The notes under the pieces are model-generated. The model did not search any database and had not been told where the DNA came from. It saw nothing but the letters and a program-made list of their open reading frames with translations. Made by a program: the position numbers and the translations under genes. A stretch of 7,262 bases of DNA, from positions 1 through 7,262 of the forward strand of contig CAZZWO010000159.1 in assembly GCA_964657885.1 (NCBI GenBank), written 5' to 3'. Below, one piece after another: positions 1 through 6,638 of this stretch. Numbering within the stretch: the stretch's first letter is position 1; each line of letters starts with the position of its first letter. Source of the DNA: BOG-908 sp964657885 (lineage in GTDB: Bacteria > Pseudomonadota > Alphaproteobacteria > Acetobacterales > Acetobacteraceae).

Positions 1-33
1 CATTGCCTCATATCAACATTGCCTTAATATCAA
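1..33. repeat. Tandem direct repeat, 16/17 bp, two copies
   Basis: Two adjacent copies of a 16-17 base unit are visible. Bases 1-16 read CATTGCCTCATATCAA and bases 17-33 read CATTGCCTTAATATCAA. They differ by one substitution and one inserted base. The stretch is AT-rich against a GC-rich background. Because the first copy starts at the window edge, more copies may lie to the left. It could be a paired binding site for a regulator upstream of the response-regulator gene, or the end of a longer array. The repeat is seen directly; any function is inference. Confidence 0.6.
3..30 (+). promoter_or_regulatory. Possible promoter upstream of the response regulator
   Basis: TTGCCT at 3-8 and TAATAT at 25-30, spaced by 16 bases, loosely match a -35/-10 pair of the housekeeping sigma factor. 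They lie in the only AT-rich part of the upstream region. The match is imperfect (4 of 6 in the -10), and the elements coincide with the direct repeat, so the resemblance may be accidental. Weakly supported. Confidence 0.2.
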
Positions 34-203
34 GAATGATACCTTAGTCGCATGTTAATCCAGCTCTTATCCCATCGTCCCTGTGGTCGGCCCGTAGCTG
101 TGGCGCTATTGTCGCAGCGATGCGACACTTGTCATTGCCGGATCATTCCGGCGGCACCCAACCCCCTCGTTCGGACGAGTTTCCGGACACTGTCGAGCTG
201 CCC

Positions 204-821
204 ATGGGCGATCTGAGCGCGGTGTTGATCGCCGACGACCATCCGCTGTTCCGCGACGCGCTGGCGCAGATCGTCAGCACCACCGTCAAGGGCGCCCGGG
301 TCGTCGAATGCGGCTGCCTCGACGATGCGCTGGCAGCCCTGGCAACCCAGGATTTCGAGCTGATCCTGCTCGACGTGAACATGCCCGGCATGAACGGCAT
401 GGCCGGCCTGCTCGCCGTCCGCAACACCGCCCCCGCAACACCGGTGGTGATCGTCTCCGGCCGCGAGGATCGCGAAACCGTCGACCAGGCAATGGGCTGC
501 GGTGCCGCCGGTTTCATCCCGAAATCGCTGTCGCGCGACGGCATGCGCAACGCGCTCTGTGCCGTGCTGGCCGGCGAGATCAGCACGCCGCAGGACGTGC
601 CGCTGGATGGCTTGCCGGATCGCCATGCCGCAGTCGCCGCACTCTCCAGCCAGCAGCGCCGCGTGCTGGAGATGATCTCCGCCGGCAAGGCGAACAAGAT
701 CATTGCCTATGAGCTGTCGATCTCGGAAAGCACCGTCAAGGCCCACGTGACCGCCATCCTGCGCAAGCTGAACCTGCGCAGCCGCATACAGGCCGCGCTG
801 TACGCCACCCGCCAGAGCTGA
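204..821 (+). CDS. Response regulator, NarL/FixJ (LuxR) family
   Basis: DNA-binding response regulator of a two-component system: a partner histidine kinase would phosphorylate the receiver domain, changing binding of the C-terminal helix-turn-helix to promoters. From the ATG at 204 the protein has 205 residues, usual for the family. The receiver domain covers about residues 5-120, with acidic-pocket D11/D12 in the motif ADDHPLF, phospho-acceptor D57 (LLDVNMPG), the switch serine S85 and the conserved lysine K107 (IPKS). A LuxR-type HTH follows at about 147-201 (NKIIAYELSISESTVKAHV). An in-frame ATG at 120 would add 28 Pro/Ser-rich residues. I prefer 204 because the receiver fold starts at once there and GC bias at third positions is weaker in the extension; neither start has a strong ribosome binding site. 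No kinase is nearby, so its signal and targets are unknown. The exported peptidase downstream, on the same strand, is a possible target by position only. Confidence 0.9.
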   Translation: MGDLSAVLIADDHPLFRDALAQIVSTTVKGARVVECGCLDDALAALATQDFELILLDVNMPGMNGMAGLLAVRNTAPATPVVIVSGREDRETVDQAMGCGAAGFIPKSLSRDGMRNALCAVLAGEISTPQDVPLDGLPDRHAAVAALSSQQRRVLEMISAGKANKIIAYELSISESTVKAHVTAILRKLNLRSRIQAALYATRQS

Positions 822-942
822 CGGCTCCTCCCACGCCGCACCTTTCCGCCACGAGGGGTTTTCGCTGCGAGACTGCAACAAAATTGCCGGTTCGGCGGGA
901 AAGTTGGTGTTGCGACCTGCATGACATGCTACTGACCCGTCC

Positions 943-977
943 GGACGTGGGATGTGGGACGTAGGACGGGGGATCGA
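943..977 (+). repeat. Tandem heptamer repeat over the peptidase ribosome binding site
   Basis: Five successive 7-base units are readable: GGACGTG (943), GGATGTG (950), GGACGTA (957), GGACGGG (964) and GGATCGA (971). All begin GGA, and the last is the most diverged. The G-rich run GGGGGA at 968-973 is inside the array and sits 8 bases before the ATG at 982, so it is the likely Shine-Dalgarno sequence of the S53 peptidase. The rest of the spacer (822-942) shows no gene; it contains only a short palindrome, GCATG-A-CATGC, at 919-929. Confidence 0.7.
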
Positions 978-981
978 CTGA

Positions 982-2655
982 ATGACCAAAGCCGCCGGTT
1001 GGCCGCAACCGAAATTTCGAAAACTCGCGGCGCTGGCCGGCACTTGCCTGTCGATCTATCTGGGGGCCGCGGGCGCCGCTTGCGCGCAGGAACACCCCGC
1101 TGCGAGCCATGCGGTGTTGAGCCGGCATGTGCCCGATCCGGTGGCACGGCACCTCGCGGCTCTCGCCGGCGCGCCGGGGGCGGCGCAGACGATTGCATTG
1201 GCGGTGTCGCTGCCGCTCCGGCATGAGGCGGAGCTCGATGATCTCCTGCGGCAGATCTACGATCCGGCAAGCCCGGACTATCGTCATTACCTGTCGGTGC
1301 GCGATTTCACCTCCCGTTTCGGCCCAGTACAGGCGGATTACGACACGGCCGCCCGCTTCTTCACCGCCGCCGGCCTGCGCGTCAGCGGCCTTTCCGCGAA
1401 CCATTACCTGATGGATGTCGAAGGATCGGTGGCCGACGTGGAGCGGGTGTTCCACGTCAAGCTCGGTCTGTACCGGCATCCGGCGCAGGCCCGGCTGTTC
1501 ATGGCGCCGGACCGCGAACCCTCGCTCGACCTCGCCGTGCCGGTCAGCCATGTCACCGGACTCGACGACTACGTGCTCCCCGCGCCGCGCGTGACGCACG
1601 CGGACATTGCCGCCTCGACCAGCGGGTCGGGACCGGGCGGTGACTTCATCGGCAGCGACGTGCGTGCCGCCTATTATGCCGATGGCGCCGCAACCGGACA
1701 CGCGGCGCTGACCGGTGCTGGCCAGTCGCTCGGCCTGATGGAACTCGCCGGCTATAATGTTGCGGATGTGCAGCTGTATTTCAGCCGCCTGAACCAGCCG
1801 TTGAACGTTCCCGTCATCGGCATCTCCACGGACGGCGCGGGCCTGGGCTGTGCCGCCTCCTGTGACGACACCGAACAGGCGCTGGACATCGAATACGCCA
1901 TCTCGATGGCGCCCGGCCTCGAACAGCTGCAGGTCTATGTCGGGCGGAAGGCCGAAGACGTGCTGAACCGGATGGCGAGCGACAACACCAGCAAGCAGCT
2001 CAGCACGTCGTGGGGGTGGAGCGAGAATGCCGCCACCGACGACCCGCTGTTCAAGGAGATGGCGGCGCAGGGCCAGACTTTCCTGACCGCCAGCGGCGAC
2101 GACTCGTCGCTCAGGGCGAGCGGGCCCTGGCCGGAGGAGGACGCCAACCTGACGGCGGTCGGCGGCACCGATTTGCAGACGAAAGCCCCGGGTGGCGCTT
2201 GGTCTGGCGAGACCGGCTGGCAATCCAGCGCCGGCGGTCCCTCCCTCGACGCCAGCATCGCCATTCCCAGCTACCAGCTTGCGTATGTGAACGTGGCCAA
2301 CAAGGGGTCGCGCACCGTGCGCAACGTCCCGGACATCGCCGGCGACGCCAACCAGGACAACTACATCTGCGCCAATGGCGGCTGCTCGGGGGGCTGGGGC
2401 GGCACCAGCTTCGCGTCCCCGATCTGGGCCGGCTTCATCGCGCTGGTCAACCAGCAAGCCGCGGCTGCTGGAAAGCCGCCGGTCGGCTTCCTCAACCCGG
2501 CTCTGTATGCCCTTGGGCATCGCGGGGTTTTCCACGACGAAACGAGCGGCACCAGCGGCAAATACAAGTGCACGCCGTCTTACGACCTCGTCACCGGCCT
2601 GGGCTCACCCAAAAGCCAGAAGCTGGTCGACGCACTCGCCGCAGAAACCGATTAG
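982..2655 (+). CDS. Secreted S53 family serine-carboxyl peptidase (sedolisin/kumamolisin type) with pro-domain
   Basis: Exported endopeptidase of family S53, a subtilisin-like fold using a Ser-Glu-Asp triad; family members usually work at acid pH and mature by self-cleavage of an N-terminal prodomain. The 557-residue protein starts with a signal peptide: basic K11, R13, K14, a hydrophobic stretch at about 15-33, and an AxA site (A33-C34-A35) that predicts cleavage before Q36. The pro-kumamolisin domain spans about 45-200 (YDPASPDYRHYLS at 93-105). The catalytic domain spans about 220-555: E298 and D302 in EQALDIEYA, oxyanion-hole D373 in ASGDDSS, and nucleophile S476 in GGTSFASP. The C-terminal calcium site is suggested by D519 (FHDETSG) and D535 (YDLVTGLGSP). 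C463 and C468 are close enough to form a disulfide. The ATG at 982 is supported by GGGGGA 8 bases upstream and by the signal peptide. All key residues are present, so it should be active. Its natural substrate is unknown. Confidence 0.96.
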   Translation: MTKAAGWPQPKFRKLAALAGTCLSIYLGAAGAACAQEHPAASHAVLSRHVPDPVARHLAALAGAPGAAQTIALAVSLPLRHEAELDDLLRQIYDPASPDYRHYLSVRDFTSRFGPVQADYDTAARFFTAAGLRVSGLSANHYLMDVEGSVADVERVFHVKLGLYRHPAQARLFMAPDREPSLDLAVPVSHVTGLDDYVLPAPRVTHADIAASTSGSGPGGDFIGSDVRAAYYADGAATGHAALTGAGQSLGLMELAGYNVADVQLYFSRLNQPLNVPVIGISTDGAGLGCAASCDDTEQALDIEYAISMAPGLEQLQVYVGRKAEDVLNRMASDNTSKQLSTSWGWSENAATDDPLFKEMAAQGQTFLTASGDDSSLRASGPWPEEDANLTAVGGTDLQTKAPGGAWSGETGWQSSAGGPSLDASIAIPSYQLAYVNVANKGSRTVRNVPDIAGDANQDNYICANGGCSGGWGGTSFASPIWAGFIALVNQQAAAAGKPPVGFLNPALYALGHRGVFHDETSGTSGKYKCTPSYDLVTGLGSPKSQKLVDALAAETD

Positions 2656-2685
2656 CCTCGCGCCATCGCTGGATTGCGCCGCCAT

Positions 2686-2725
2686 TTGACTTCGGTCGAG
2701 GCCGCCGTTACCGAGGCGCCTCGAC
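2686..2725 (+). promoter_or_regulatory. Candidate rpsD promoter region with an 8-bp inverted repeat
   Basis: The 199-base gap between the peptidase and rpsD must hold any terminator of the former and any promoter of the latter. TTGACT at 2686-2691 is a good -35 match; 17 bases on lies TACCGA (2709-2714), a poor -10. A perfect inverted repeat, GTCGAGGC (2695-2702) and GCCTCGAC (2718-2725), surrounds that -10 with a 15-base loop. No run of T follows, so it is not a typical intrinsic terminator; an operator or a Rho-assisted terminator hairpin are both possible. Assignment is weak. Confidence 0.3.
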
Positions 2726-2741
2726 GAACTGCCGGGAACGT

Positions 2742-2789
2742 GGACAGGCCTCCGGGGCCTGGTCCCGCCTCATGCGCGTGGCATGCGGC
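2742..2789 (+). promoter_or_regulatory. Two adjacent hairpins in the rpsD leader
   Basis: Hairpin 1 (2742-2765) pairs CAGGCC (2745-2750) with GGCCTG (2756-2761) around the loop TCCGG, and three more pairs form outside a bulged G2762. Hairpin 2 (2767-2789) pairs CATGC (2771-2775) with GCATG (2781-2785) around GCGTG, and GCC/GGC pair beyond a T-C mismatch. They end about 50 bases before the AGGAG of rpsD. Ribosomal protein S4 is a known translational repressor in other bacteria, binding structured mRNA leaders, so an S4-binding leader is a reasonable guess. No known leader family is recognised here. Confidence 0.35.
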
Positions 2790-2854
2790 CTACCGGTGCA
2801 ACAAGCCAAGGCACGGGGCAAACCCGGCCGGCACATAACAGGAGTACTCCGCGC

Positions 2855-3472
2855 GTGACAAAGCGGACCGAAAGCAAATTCAAGATCGACCGCCGCCTGG
2901 GCGTCAACCTCTGGGGCCGGGCCAAGAGCCCGATCAACAAGCGCGAATACGGCCCTGGCCAGCACGGCCAGCGCCGCAAGAGCAAGCCCAGCGACTTCAA
3001 CATCCAGCTCAAGGCCAAGCAGCGCCTCAAGGGCTATTACGGCAATATCGGCGAGAAGCAGTTCCGCAAATACTACGAGGAGGCAGTGCGCCGCCGCGGC
3101 GACACCTCGGAGAACCTGATCGAGCTGCTGGAGCGCCGGCTGGATGCGGTGATCTACCGCCTGAAGTTCGCCATCACGCCGTTCGCCAGCCGCCAGTTCG
3201 TCAACCACGGGCATGTCCTGGTGAACGGCCGCAAGGTCAACATCGCCAGCTACCAGGTGCGCGACAACGACCTCATCGAGGTGAAGGAAAAGTCCAAGCA
3301 GATGGCCGTCGTGCTCGACGCGACGCAGAGCAACGAGCGGGACGTGCCGGAGTACCTCGAGGTCGATCATCGCGCGATGAAGGGCCGTTTCGCCCGTGCG
3401 CCCAAGCTGACCGACGTGCCGTATCCGGTCACCATGGAGCCGAACCTGGTGGTCGAGTTCTACTCCCGGTAA
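2855..3472 (+). CDS. rpsD: Small ribosomal subunit protein uS4
   Basis: Primary 16S rRNA-binding protein that nucleates 30S assembly and helps form the mRNA entry site affecting decoding accuracy. The product is 205 residues, the usual length. The N-terminal region (1-92) carries conserved family segments such as LGVNLWGRAKSPINKREYGP and the motif KGYYGNIGEKQFRKYYEEA. The S4 RNA-binding fold follows at about 93-143 (ERRLDAVIYRLKF, then FVNHGHVLVNGRKVNI), and the tail ends EPNLVVEFYSR. There is no cysteine, so this is the zinc-free (C-minus) form. The start is GTG at 2855, backed by AGGAG at 2840-2844 ten bases upstream and by the family N-terminus (TKR-ESK-K); an in-frame ATG at 2783 would add 24 residues that do not look like S4. 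It stands alone, not in a ribosomal protein operon, and is followed 32 bases later by the glycosyltransferase gene. Confidence 0.98.
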   Translation: MTKRTESKFKIDRRLGVNLWGRAKSPINKREYGPGQHGQRRKSKPSDFNIQLKAKQRLKGYYGNIGEKQFRKYYEEAVRRRGDTSENLIELLERRLDAVIYRLKFAITPFASRQFVNHGHVLVNGRKVNIASYQVRDNDLIEVKEKSKQMAVVLDATQSNERDVPEYLEVDHRAMKGRFARAPKLTDVPYPVTMEPNLVVEFYSR

Positions 3473-3504
3473 CACCCGGTCCGGCCGCAGCCGGCGCCTT
3501 CGCG

Positions 3505-5106
3505 ATGGAAATGCGCGGCGACGCCGGCCCCCGGCCCACAGCCGTGCGCGGTTTTATCGTCGGCCTCCTCGATGCACTCGCACGCCGGCGCCGCTCCGGC
3601 ATGCGGGTCGAGGCGGCTTACCCTGGCTGGGCGTCCGCTCCGTGTCAGGCGATCGACGGACCGCTCATCAGCGTGTTGATGCCGGTGTTCGACCCTCCGG
3701 CCGCGGCGTTGTCCGCCGCGATCGGGTCGGTGCGTCACCAGACCTATCGGCACTGGCAACTCTGCATCGCCGACGACGCGTCTTCCGGGCCGGAGGTGGC
3801 CTCCATCATCGCCCGGCAGGCCGCCGCCGACCCACGCATCTGCACGGTGCGCCTGGACCGCAACCGAGGCATCGCGCCGGCCACCAATGCTGCCCTTGGA
3901 CTGTCGGCCGGGGAGATCGTGGCGCTGCTCGATCATGACGACGAGCTGGCGCCGCACGCACTGGCCCGCCTTGCCGCCGAAGCCGCCGCCCACCCTGCGG
4001 CCGAGATGTTCTTCTCCGACGAGGACCAGCTTGCTCAAGGGCGCCACCAAGCCCCTTATTTCAAGCCGGGCTGGAACCCCGACCTGATGCTCGGCCAAAA
4101 CGTGGTCAACCATCTCGCTGGCTACCGCCGCGAGCGACTGCTGGCGCTGGGCGGCTGGCGCGAGGGCTTCGAGGGCAGCCAGGATTACGAACTCGCCCTG
4201 CGTTTCGCCGGGTCCTGCGGGGCGGCCGCCATCCGGCACATCCCGGGCATCCTCTATCACTGGCGCCAGCTTCCCGGATCGTTCTCGGCCGCCGATCCCG
4301 CTCGCGCAGGTGCAGCCGCCCGCCGCGCTCTCGCGGAGCATCTTCCCGGCACCAAAATCGAGGCCGAACTGCTTTATCCAGGCTGGAGCCGGGTGAGCTT
4401 TCCCGTGCCTGACCCGGAACCGCTGGTGTCGATTGTCGGAGACACCGGGCGTCCGCCTCCCGCCGACCCGCACTACACGACCACCGAAACGGTCGCGTCG
4501 GCCGATACGGCGCGCGGCGCGGTGCTGCTCATGCTGGCCCCCGGCCTGCAACCGTTTGGGCCGGGCTGGCTCCGCGAGCTGGTGAGCCACGCGCTGCGCC
4601 CGGAGATCGGAGCGGCTGGCGGCCGGCTGGACCGGCCCGATGGACGCATCCTGCAATCCGGCCTGGTGCTCGACCCCGACCGCATCGCGCAGACAGTGAG
4701 CCCAAGGTCGGATCCGGACGATCCCGGATATTTCGGCCAATTCCGGCTGCCGCGCACGGTGTCGGCACTCTCGCTCGACTGCCTCGCCATCCGGCGCGAC
4801 CTGTTCATGGCGTGCGGCGGTTTCGACGCGGCTTGCGGCCCCTATGCCGACGTGGATCTGTGCCTGCGCCTCGCGTCACGCGGCCTGCGCTGCGTGTGGA
4901 CGCCTCACGCGCGGCTGAGATATCAGCGCCTGCCAGCCAGAACATCGCGCAGGGTGGCGCGCGACGCCGTTGCCGCCCATTTGATGCGTGAGCGATGGGG
5001 CGCCGTCCTGGCGCGCGATCCGTATTTCAACCCCAACCTGGCGATCAGGAACGGCAACCTCGCCCTTGCCCGAAGGCAGGCCGCGCCCACGAGGACATTT
5101 TCATGA
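3505..5106 (+). CDS. Two-domain glycosyltransferase family 2 protein with a degenerate second domain
   Basis: Probable cytoplasmic glycosyltransferase adding sugars to a cell-surface polysaccharide or O-antigen; donor and acceptor are unknown. The protein has 533 residues. Domain 1 (about 53-280) is a complete GT-A fold: ISVLMPVFD at 55-63, CIADDASSG at 87-95, NRGIAPATNAAL at 120-131, the metal-binding DHDD at 143-146, FFSDEDQL at 169-176, YFKPGWNPDLML at 185-196 and GSQDYELALR at 224-233, then IPGILYHWR. Domain 2 restarts at PLVSI (306-310), but only about 30 residues separate it from VLLML (340-344), against about 80 for the matching interval in domain 1. The place of the metal-binding acidic residues reads LAPGLQPF. 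Its second half (352-475: WLRELVSHALRPEIGA, PDDPGYFG, DVDLCLRL) and the ending DPYFNPNL are intact. The ATG at 3505 has no clear ribosome binding site; ATG 3601 (residue 33) is an alternative. The stop overlaps the prfC start by ATGA. Confidence 0.88.
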   Translation: MEMRGDAGPRPTAVRGFIVGLLDALARRRRSGMRVEAAYPGWASAPCQAIDGPLISVLMPVFDPPAAALSAAIGSVRHQTYRHWQLCIADDASSGPEVASIIARQAAADPRICTVRLDRNRGIAPATNAALGLSAGEIVALLDHDDELAPHALARLAAEAAAHPAAEMFFSDEDQLAQGRHQAPYFKPGWNPDLMLGQNVVNHLAGYRRERLLALGGWREGFEGSQDYELALRFAGSCGAAAIRHIPGILYHWRQLPGSFSAADPARAGAAARRALAEHLPGTKIEAELLYPGWSRVSFPVPDPEPLVSIVGDTGRPPPADPHYTTTETVASADTARGAVLLMLAPGLQPFGPGWLRELVSHALRPEIGAAGGRLDRPDGRILQSGLVLDPDRIAQTVSPRSDPDDPGYFGQFRLPRTVSALSLDCLAIRRDLFMACGGFDAACGPYADVDLCLRLASRGLRCVWTPHARLRYQRLPARTSRRVARDAVAAHLMRERWGAVLARDPYFNPNLAIRNGNLALARRQAAPTRTFS

Positions 5107-6638
5107 GTGACACGCAAGAAATTGCCCGCCGGCGCACCTTCGCCATCATCTCGCATCCGGACGCGGGCAAGACCACGCTGACCGAGCGGCTGCTGCGTGC
5201 CGGCGGTGCGATCCAGCTCGCCGGGAACGTCCGCGCCAAGGGTGAGCGGCGCCGCACCCGGTCGGACTGGATGGGCATCGAACGCGAGCGCGGCATTTCG
5301 GTCGTGACCTCGGTGATGACCTTCGAATATGGCGGCTGCGTCTATAATCTTCTCGACACGCCCGGCCACGAAGACTTTTCCGAGGACACCTATCGCACGC
5401 TCACTGCTGTCGATTCCGCGGTGATGGTGATCGACGCCGCAAAAGGTATCGAAGCGCGCACCAAGAAGCTGTTCGAAATCTGCCGGCTGCGCGACATCCC
5501 GATCATCACCTTCGTCAACAAGATGGACCGCGAAAGCCGCGATCCTTTCGAGCTGCTCGATGAAGTTGCCAGCACGCTGGCGCTGGACACGTCGCCGGCC
5601 ACCTGGCCGGTCGGGCGCGCGGCCGAGTTCGTCGGCACCTACGACCTGCACACGCGCGACCTGCGGCTGACGCACGACCTCGCACAATCCGATCCGCGCA
5701 TGCAGGCGCTCGGCGAAGAACTCGACCTGGTGCGCGCGGCACTGCCCGAGTGGGACCGCGACAGTTTTAACGCGGGCCATCTGACGCCGGTGTATTTCGG
5801 CAGCGCCATGCGCGAAATCGGCGTGCTCGACCTGCTGGACGCGCTGGCGCGGTTCGGCCCGCCGCCGCGCGCCCAGGTCGCCGACACCCGCACCGTCGAA
5901 GCCGGCGAAGACAAGTTGACCGCGCTGGTCTTCAAGATCCAGGCGAACATGGACCCGAACCATCGCGATCGCATGGCGTTTGCGCGCATCTGCTCGGGCC
6001 GGCTGGAGCGCGGCATGAAGCTGAAGCAGGTGCGCACCGGCAAGCTGATCCCGCTGAACGCGCCGCAGTTTTTCTTCGCCCGCGACCGCCAGCTTGCGGA
6101 GCAGGCCTTCGCCGGCGACGTTGTCGGCATACCGAACCACGGCACCCTGCGCATCGGCGACACGCTGACCGAGGACGAGGACCTGCAGTTCCTCGGCGTG
6201 CCGAGTTTCGCGCCGGAAATCCTCCGCAGGGTTCGGCTGGACGACGCGATGAAAGCCAAAAAACTCAGGCAGGCGCTGCAGGAACTCGCGGAGGAGGGCG
6301 TTGTGCAGTTGTTCCGGCCGCAGGATGGCAGCCAGCCGATCGTCGGCGTGGTCGGCACCCTGCAGCTCGATGTGTTACAGGCGCGGCTTGCCGGCGAGTA
6401 TGGCGTGGCAATCGGTTTCGAGCCGACGCCCTACAACCTGGCGCGTTGGATTTCAGGAGATCGGCTGCTGGTCGGCAAGTTCGTGCAGGACCAGCGTACC
6501 GCCATGGCCGACGACGTGGACGGCGACCCGGTGTTCCTGGCGACATCGGCGTTCATGCTACGCCGCACGTCAGAGCAGAATGCTGGGCTGAGTTTTAAGG
6601 ATATTAAGGATCATAGGGATAAGAGCGTTCTTTTCTGA
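5103..6638 (+). CDS. prfC: Peptide chain release factor 3 (RF3)
   Basis: Translational GTPase that removes RF1 or RF2 from the ribosome after peptide release. The 511-residue protein shows the GTPase motifs in order: G1 HPDAGKTT at 18-25, G2 RGISV at 63-67, G3 DTPGHED at 85-91, G4 NKMD at 139-142 and G5-like YFGSA at 231-235. Domain 2 follows at about 270-380 (FKIQANMDPNHRDRMAF), then the RF3-specific C-terminal domain (VGVVGTLQLDVLQARL at 415-430, NLARW at 445-449, FLATSAFMLRR at 478-488). HPDAGKTT, LQLDVL and the short domain 3 distinguish it from EF-G and LepA. The ATG at 5103 overlaps the glycosyltransferase stop by four bases, with GAGGA at 5091-5095 seven bases upstream, so translation is probably coupled. 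The family's usual end corresponds to about DIKDH (500-504); seven further residues, RDKSVLF, follow. The last three codons and the stop lie in a hairpin, and codons from about 497 onward are unusually AT-rich. Confidence 0.97.
   Translation: MSDTQEIARRRTFAIISHPDAGKTTLTERLLRAGGAIQLAGNVRAKGERRRTRSDWMGIERERGISVVTSVMTFEYGGCVYNLLDTPGHEDFSEDTYRTLTAVDSAVMVIDAAKGIEARTKKLFEICRLRDIPIITFVNKMDRESRDPFELLDEVASTLALDTSPATWPVGRAAEFVGTYDLHTRDLRLTHDLAQSDPRMQALGEELDLVRAALPEWDRDSFNAGHLTPVYFGSAMREIGVLDLLDALARFGPPPRAQVADTRTVEAGEDKLTALVFKIQANMDPNHRDRMAFARICSGRLERGMKLKQVRTGKLIPLNAPQFFFARDRQLAEQAFAGDVVGIPNHGTLRIGDTLTEDEDLQFLGVPSFAPEILRRVRLDDAMKAKKLRQALQELAEEGVVQLFRPQDGSQPIVGVVGTLQLDVLQARLAGEYGVAIGFEPTPYNLARWISGDRLLVGKFVQDQRTAMADDVDGDPVFLATSAFMLRRTSEQNAGLSFKDIKDHRDKSVLF

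Noticed and set aside
886..896. Small hairpin GCCG-GTT-CGGC as a terminator after the response regulator
   Set aside because: Only four base pairs and no T-run on the plus strand; too weak to support.
132..1043. Minus-strand open frame (303 codons) antisense to the response regulator
   Set aside because: It lies opposite a clear receiver-HTH gene and has shadow-frame composition and no recognisable domain.
736..2535. Long minus-strand open frame (599 codons) antisense to the S53 peptidase
   Set aside because: The plus strand encodes a peptidase with signal peptide and catalytic residues; the antisense frame is Arg/Gly/Ala/His-rich with no motif, as expected from GC-rich shadow frames.
2010..2858. 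Plus-strand frame of 282 codons overlapping the peptidase 3' half and the rpsD leader
   Set aside because: It is out of frame with the peptidase, Arg-rich and without motifs; the peptidase frame is complete to its C-terminal calcium site.
2708..3475. Minus-strand open frame (255 codons) antisense to rpsD
   Set aside because: The complementary strand is unambiguous S4; the frame is a composition artefact.
3460..4740. Minus-strand open frame (426 codons) antisense to the glycosyltransferase
   Set aside because: Conserved GT2 motifs are on the plus strand; the antisense product shows none.
4923..6140. Minus-strand open frame (405 codons) antisense to prfC
   Set aside because: The RF3 GTPase motifs are on the plus strand; the frame is a shadow.
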